In this document: piece after piece, positions 35,322 through 39,409 of the stretch
How the letters are laid out: every line of letters begins with the position of its first letter
Position numbering within the stretch: the stretch's first letter is position 1
Source of the DNA: Bacteroidia bacterium
GTDB lineage: Bacteria; Bacteroidota; Bacteroidia; Bacteroidales; CAJPTX01
DNA: 39,409 nt
Reading direction: 5' to 3'
NCBI GenBank assembly: GCA_905373475.1
Contig: CAJPTC010000026.1
Span: 1 to 39,409, forward strand
Program-made: the position numbers and the translations under genes
Notes under the pieces: model-generated
Database searches by the model: none
Told to the model about the DNA's origin: nothing
What the model saw: the letters and a program-made list of their open reading frames with translations, nothing else

Positions 35322-37058
35322 CTAAAAGGTAAACTGATATGAAAGTTGCGACCGTGCTGACCATTTTTGCTCAGTTGTAAGTGTCGAAGTCATGTATTGA
35401 TAAGCGATTTGCACCTGAATACGATGCTGTTTGTGTAGCTGGTAGCTTGCATTTCCATGAAAACCAATCAGATAAGGATTTAAGCTCTCACCTGAAAGGG
35501 TGCGAGAAAGATTTGCCGTTAATTGACAAACAAATCTCTTTTTCAAAAAACGCTGTCGAAGCCCCAAATGACCACCAAGAGCAATACGCTGTTCCAAAGA
35601 AGATGTATTGTTTCCAAAGTTTGCACCCAGTGAGAGATTAAAATCGCGAGGCTGAAATGCAAATACATAGTCTAAACGGAGGTCAATCAGATGCGAGTTA
35701 TTATTGGCGCGTTTTCTGGTTTCTTGTTGATTGGCAAGAGCTTCCACTCTAGTGCTAAAGTTGATGCTTTGTGTACTCACAGCATTCTTCTGTAGAAACC
35801 AATGAAAACTAAAGTCTATGTTATGGTTTCGTTGAATAAAATTCAGTGTGTCAGCAGCTTCATACGGCGTTTGTACAAATCCCATATTTGTGTATGGTTT
35901 CAAGTTGCGGTGGCTTTGAAATGAGGAATAGCCCAGCTTAAAATCAAGCATTTCAGTTGGCTCATATTGTAGATCGACTGCCCCTACATAACGTAAATTG
36001 GTTTCCAGTTTGAGACCATTGAGATCGTCGTATTGCAAACCTCCTCTTAATGCAAACTTCAGCTTCCTACTAAAAAAATCGCGCCCATAGTTTGCGGTAA
36101 AATTTTCAAAATCGTTATTGAAATAATAAGCTCCGAGAGTGGTGTATTCAGGGTCAACGTGTTCATATCCTATTCCAAATGTGTTGTTAGCAAGTGTATA
36201 AGAAAGTTCTGCTTTAAGTGCAGAATAATGCGCAGTTGTGGCGCGGATATCAAAGAGCTTATTCCAAGTATTCGAGGTTGCCAGTGGCGAGCGCCTGTCG
36301 CGTGTGAGAAGACTTAAAGCGTATTCTGTCGAAATTTTCAGCCGTCCTAACTGCAATGCTGCATTTACACTAAAAACCATATTCTTTTTGGGTGTAAGTT
36401 TTAATGAATCTTCCACAGAGGATAGCTTTCGCAACTGATCGGAAGCTGCAAAAATGACGCCGCCAAGTGAGAAAATTTGCCCAGTATAATGCGTTTTAAG
36501 CCCTACACCCCAACGTTCAAAAGCGGGGGTTAAATCAGGGCGTTTAGGGTTATATTTCACCTCTTTTGCAAAACGACCTCCTAAACAGGAGATCTGCCAT
36601 TGGCTTGGGGTAAATTCAAATCCTGCACCTAAGAATGGGTAGGCATTCATAGTATAACTGCTTAAACTCATTGATACGTCGCCAATGTGTGCGCGTATCC
36701 AACGATAAGAAGGATGCAGACTAAGGCGATTGGGGAATGTGGGGTAAGAAAAGTTCGAGCCATAGTTATTAAGGCTAAACTGTAGGGGGAGAGTAAGACT
36801 TTCAAAAATGGCAATATTTACATTACCATTTAATTGATAAACAAAGGTTTCTTTTTGCCCTCTAAGCGAAGACAAAGAGTATGAGCTTTGAGCAGAGAGA
36901 GTGCCACTAAACTTTAGCGGTCGTTTTTTATAAAAAGAAACTATATCCTCAACATCAAAACTTTGCCCATAAAGTGAGGGAGATATAAAAATAAGAGAAA
37001 AGACACAAGCCAATATGCAAAAAGCGCCTGCGGAAGTACTACAGACGTTATTCGCCAT
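35322..37058 (-). CDS. Outer-membrane beta-barrel protein next to the immunity array
   Basis: This 578-residue protein has a signal peptide (ending SLYGQ). After a short plug-like start (FDVEDIVSFYKKRPLKFSGT) the rest is alternating strands with aromatic girdles, for example FSYPTFPNRLSLHPSYRWIR and VSMSLSSYTMNAYPFLGAGF. It ends in a terminal phenylalanine (LSYQFTF), the classic signal for BAM-mediated outer-membrane insertion. I count roughly 24-28 possible strands. From memory, similar barrels with the PSYRW...HIGDVSMSxSxYT pattern occur in Bacteroidota, but the function is unknown to me. The gene starts 59 bases after immunity gene 4 ends, on the same strand, so it may be co-transcribed. 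A near-consensus -7 (TTACTTTG, 37085-37092) could give it its own promoter. A role in export or anchoring of the surface module is inference. Confidence 0.83.
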   Translation of the reverse strand: MANNVCSTSAGAFCILACVFSLIFISPSLYGQSFDVEDIVSFYKKRPLKFSGTLSAQSSYSLSSLRGQKETFVYQLNGNVNIAIFESLTLPLQFSLNNYGSNFSYPTFPNRLSLHPSYRWIRAHIGDVSMSLSSYTMNAYPFLGAGFEFTPSQWQISCLGGRFAKEVKYNPKRPDLTPAFERWGVGLKTHYTGQIFSLGGVIFAASDQLRKLSSVEDSLKLTPKKNMVFSVNAALQLGRLKISTEYALSLLTRDRRSPLATSNTWNKLFDIRATTAHYSALKAELSYTLANNTFGIGYEHVDPEYTTLGAYYFNNDFENFTANYGRDFFSRKLKFALRGGLQYDDLNGLKLETNLRYVGAVDLQYEPTEMLDFKLGYSSFQSHRNLKPYTNMGFVQTPYEAADTLNFIQRNHNIDFSFHWFLQKNAVSTQSINFSTRVEALANQQETRKRANNNSHLIDLRLDYVFAFQPRDFNLSLGANFGNNTSSLEQRIALGGHLGLRQRFLKKRFVCQLTANLSRTLSGESLNPYLIGFHGNASYQLHKQHRIQVQIAYQYMTSTLTTEQKWSARSQLSYQFTF

Positions 37059-37117
37059 CTTCTAATAGAATATAAAACAAGTCGCAAAGTAAAATATAAT
37101 TTGGTAAAAGCGGTATG

Positions 37118-37771
37118 CTATTCCATACTATAACGTGGTTCTATAGTAGCAAGAAAATCTTTGATGCTCTGCAATCTTTCCAAATTCTCGTTTTTATTAG
37201 CTATATATTCCGCCTTTGTTAATTTCCTTTCGTAGTCAGGGTCGTTGCAAAGACGGGAAATAATAACGCGACGAATATCAAACGCAGCAAAACACATAAC
37301 AGAAGAACTGGCATAACTCCAATAAGAGATATGCTGACTCCACTCTTCGTCTAGTTTTCGTAGTAAATTCGGGAGATAACTATAATATTCTAGCATCTTT
37401 TTGTTATCATCTGATAATATAAATTGCGTTACTTTCTTGCATGCCTCATGAACAGATTCGGGCGTGAAAAGATCATCGCACAATAATATCGATTTGTAGT
37501 CTTCTGCTGGAATTTTAAAAGTATATGACGTACCATGTTCAACAGAAGGAAAAATTCGTTTGATAATTTCTTCTACCTCATCAATTCTAAATTTTACTTC
37601 TTTCACGTATATAGAACTATCGTCTATAGATAGTCTGTAAAAGCTGTTTTGATTTATAAAATCCACACAAATACTAATAAAATAAGAATCTTTCACGTAT
37701 TGGTAGCCTAAAGGTAACAATACCTCCAAAAGGTGCTCAAGTGCAATTTTAGCTGTTATTTTATACTTCAT
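37118..37771 (-). CDS. Divergent immunity-family paralog 4
   Basis: This is a 217-residue soluble protein. It shares the family skeleton with the plus-strand immunity genes: LEVLLPLGYQY near the start, EYYSYLPNLLRKLDEEW in the middle, VIISRLCNDPDYERKLTKAE, and IEPRYSME at the end. It is shorter in the N-terminal half. The start ATG at 37771 comes one base after the stop of paralog 5, so it is the third gene of a tightly packed minus-strand set. No toxin tail is seen before it. It probably protects against a different toxin variant (inference). Confidence 0.75.
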   Translation of the reverse strand: MKYKITAKIALEHLLEVLLPLGYQYVKDSYFISICVDFINQNSFYRLSIDDSSIYVKEVKFRIDEVEEIIKRIFPSVEHGTSYTFKIPAEDYKSILLCDDLFTPESVHEACKKVTQFILSDDNKKMLEYYSYLPNLLRKLDEEWSQHISYWSYASSSVMCFAAFDIRRVIISRLCNDPDYERKLTKAEYIANKNENLERLQSIKDFLATIEPRYSME

Positions 37772-37772
37772 T

Positions 37773-38495
37773 TTAGTTCAAAACATTATACATCGGACGT
37801 ATATTTTCAAGCACTTCCCGCACACGTTCAATTGGGGGATGCTGACTCACTTTATTATTCTTTACACTGCTGCGCTTTTTCTCATATACTTCCAGTAATT
37901 TTGTAGAATTTGGGTCACCGCATAAGCGGGAGATAATGAGTTCGCACAAATCGGCTTGTTTTCCACAAAGCGGACATATTTCGCTGCCAGGCATCTCGTC
38001 TCGGTACTCTTCCATGCGTAGCAGAAGACGAGGTAAATTCGAATAGTTTTCAATCACCTCTTGTGCCGTCTCGAAATAATAGGTGAAGTAGTTCTCACAA
38101 AAAAGATCGATTGCATTGAGTGTACTAAAGCGAGTTTTAATTCCCCAATCCAGAAAGTCTTTATTGCCTAGCGAAGTATCACGTACGGTAGGCCAATATA
38201 AATCGTCAAGATAAAACGTACGTGCATCGCTATAGCTTTTATAATCGGGATACATTTTCTCAACGTACTGCTCTACCTCATCGAGTGTAACTAAACGCTC
38301 TGAGACCTTGATTTCTACTGCGCCAGAATAGGCGAATCCGAGCACACATATATCTGTTTTTCCTTCACCTCTTTTGTAATAGAAATAAAAGCCATCGTGC
38401 GATTTCCATTCGTAGCCAACCGAAAAAAAGAATTCGTCAAATCGTTCTTTAACGATCTCTCGGCGCTTCTTATTTATCAATGTTCTTCTCCTCAT
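37773..38495 (-). CDS. Divergent immunity-family paralog 5
   Basis: This 240-residue family member has FSVGYEWKSHDGFYFYYKRG near the start, NYSNLPRLLLRMEEY, LIISRLCGDPNSTKLLEVYE, and NIRPMYNVLN at the end. It has a CPLC pair (EICPLCGKQADLC) absent from the others, a possible metal site or disulphide-prone loop. The ATG at 38495 overlaps the upstream gene by 26 bases. A TTG at 38480 with AGGAG upstream is an alternative that would start nearer to where the paralogs start. Confidence 0.75.
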   Translation of the reverse strand: MRRRTLINKKRREIVKERFDEFFFSVGYEWKSHDGFYFYYKRGEGKTDICVLGFAYSGAVEIKVSERLVTLDEVEQYVEKMYPDYKSYSDARTFYLDDLYWPTVRDTSLGNKDFLDWGIKTRFSTLNAIDLFCENYFTYYFETAQEVIENYSNLPRLLLRMEEYRDEMPGSEICPLCGKQADLCELIISRLCGDPNSTKLLEVYEKKRSSVKNNKVSQHPPIERVREVLENIRPMYNVLN

Positions 38496-39201
38496 GATTA
38501 TCTGGCATATATTGATACTTCGGCTTTATATAGGGTAAAATATCCTTTAGCTTTTCAAAACTTTCCTTCCACTCTCCGCAATTGCCTTTATAAAAAAGTT
38601 GTTGCATTCGCTCGAATCGTTCTTCAAATCTGGGGTCGTCACACAATTTTGAAATGATAAGTATTCGGAATTCTCCGTCTATTCCCCCATGAATTACTCG
38701 TTCTTGCGTTACTGTGGCGCATTGTATCAAACGTTCGTGTTCATCAGTGCATTGCAACAGATAGGGTAGCTCAGAATGCTCTACTATGAATTTTTCGCCA
38801 TCCTTTAAGAGATACTCAAGATACTCTTCTGCGTACGATCGTACCGTTTTTTCATTAGGTAGCTTCGCACGTTTTCCCAACGGAGGGAAAGTGATGTCCT
38901 TTATCGTAGGAATAGTAACGTGTTTGCCAAATTTCCACAGTACACCAGGGTATGTATTCTTATCGTACAGCTCTGCCATTATGTTTTCAACCTCCAACAG
39001 AGCACGCTTACGCCGAGTAGCCACTATTTCATGCTTACCCGAGTAGAGATAGTGGAGGAAAAAGAGATCCATATATTCCTCTGTATATCGGTAGCACATA
39101 TATACGAGAAAATCGGTATCAAATTGCCATTCATATCCGAGGGGTTTCAGCGTCGTATCGAGTATTTCACGTACCGTCTCCCGCCTCATCGCTTTTAACA
39201 T
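38470..39201 (-). CDS. Divergent immunity-family paralog 6, first gene of the minus-strand set
   Basis: This 243-residue protein, read from the ATG at 39201 (MLKAMRRETVREILDTTLKP), matches the MLK... start of paralogs 1-3. A TTG at 39210 is in frame but less likely. GGAGGAG lies just upstream, and a -7 box lies at 39240-39247. Family landmarks are LKPLGYEW, EHSELPYLLQCTDEHERL, LIISKLCDDPRFEERFERMQ, and YIKPKYQYMP near the end. The C-terminus overlaps the next gene. Cytosolic, no signal peptide. Confidence 0.78.
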   Translation of the reverse strand: MLKAMRRETVREILDTTLKPLGYEWQFDTDFLVYMCYRYTEEYMDLFFLHYLYSGKHEIVATRRKRALLEVENIMAELYDKNTYPGVLWKFGKHVTIPTIKDITFPPLGKRAKLPNEKTVRSYAEEYLEYLLKDGEKFIVEHSELPYLLQCTDEHERLIQCATVTQERVIHGGIDGEFRILIISKLCDDPRFEERFERMQQLFYKGNCGEWKESFEKLKDILPYIKPKYQYMPDNHEEKNIDK

Positions 39202-39239
39202 CGTTCCCAAACTCCTCCGCTATTCGTTGTTCGCTGGTA

Positions 39240-39247
39240 CAAAAGTA
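39240..39247 (-). promoter_or_regulatory. -7 box of the minus-strand immunity/beta-barrel set
   Basis: TACTTTTG on the minus strand, followed by TACC, fits TAnnTTTG. It lies 38 bases upstream of the ATG at 39201. No TTTG is at the correct -33 spacing. Confidence 0.55.
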
Positions 39248-39327
39248 GGGTTTCTTTATGTCACATAATTATTCTTCTATTGCAAAACAAAAACAGCTTG
39301 CTTTTAGGCGTTTTCTAAGGGCAAAAT

Positions 39328-39357
39328 AAAGGGCAGAACCCTCAAGCCCTGCCCTTT
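39328..39357 (-). terminator. Rho-independent terminator
   Basis: AAAGGGCAG (39328-39336) pairs with CTGCCCTTT (39349-39357), with T-rich sequence on both sides. It lies about 24 bases beyond a minus-strand stop at 39381-39383, so it most likely ends the gene entering from the right edge. Confidence 0.75.
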
Positions 39358-39380
39358 TGTTTACAAGTCTCTTTAAGGGA

Positions 39381-39409
39381 CTATTTCCCCGTCAGGAGCG
39401 TCACGTTGC
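39381..39409 (-). CDS. Last codons of a gene entering from the right edge (tentative)
   Basis: Minus-strand reading gives NVTLLTGK-stop, directly followed by the terminator at 39328-39357. Too short to identify. The call rests only on the stop-terminator arrangement. Confidence 0.35.

Noticed and set aside
1..39409. CRISPR arrays, tRNA or rRNA genes
   Set aside because: I saw no regularly spaced short repeats and no cloverleaf or rRNA-like sequence; the only regular repeats are coding repeats and the immunity cassette duplication.

Overview
The window looks like chromosomal DNA of a Bacteroidota bacterium, most likely order Bacteroidales (Porphyromonadaceae/Tannerellaceae-like). The evidence is Bacteroides-type promoters (TTTG, 19-20 bp, TAnnTTTG), a type IX secretion (T9SS) C-terminal sorting domain, SprB-like repeats, the glycogen-type GDE/GT4/GH57 cluster, and an IS30 remnant. 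Species cannot be fixed from the sequence alone.

Layout. 1-690: edge of a frameshifted IS30-family element. 752-1138: small secreted cysteine-containing protein with its own promoter and terminator. 1344-5864 (minus): three-gene alpha-glucan operon (debranching enzyme, GT4 glycosyltransferase, GH57 amylase) with a good promoter and a rho-independent terminator. 6114-7040 (plus): miaA. 7003-16638 (minus): operon of a 2587-residue surface protein, a secreted protein with an odd zincin-like HDILH motif, and a Fic AMP-transferase whose end overlaps miaA. 16709-17257 (minus): gamma-carbonic-anhydrase-like protein.

17484-35180 (plus) is the most interesting part. Four very large exported proteins are packed with 4-bp overlaps or tiny gaps: a 1484-aa beta-rich protein, a 688-aa Fn3 protein, an 1138-aa SprB-repeat protein with a T9SS sorting tail, and a 1798-aa TANFOR-like protein. 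The last carries an internal HELGH metallopeptidase domain and ends in a PD-(D/E)XK-type nuclease. It reads as a polymorphic toxin. Three tandem paralogous genes follow that are probably immunity genes. The second and third are each preceded by a degenerate copy of the toxin's last ~25 codons, whose stop overlaps the immunity start. This is the footprint of repeated capture or duplication of [toxin tail + immunity] cassettes. The third immunity gene is frameshifted at an A8 run.

35322-39201 (minus) faces this array. It holds three more divergent paralogs of the same immunity family, followed by a 578-aa outer-membrane beta-barrel protein. The working model, which is inference, is a T9SS-linked, cell-surface polymorphic toxin module with a two-sided polyimmunity array and a dedicated beta-barrel. 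Base composition supports mosaic origin: the toxin gene drops from about 47% to about 32% G+C just after the metallopeptidase domain, and the immunity genes are lower still.
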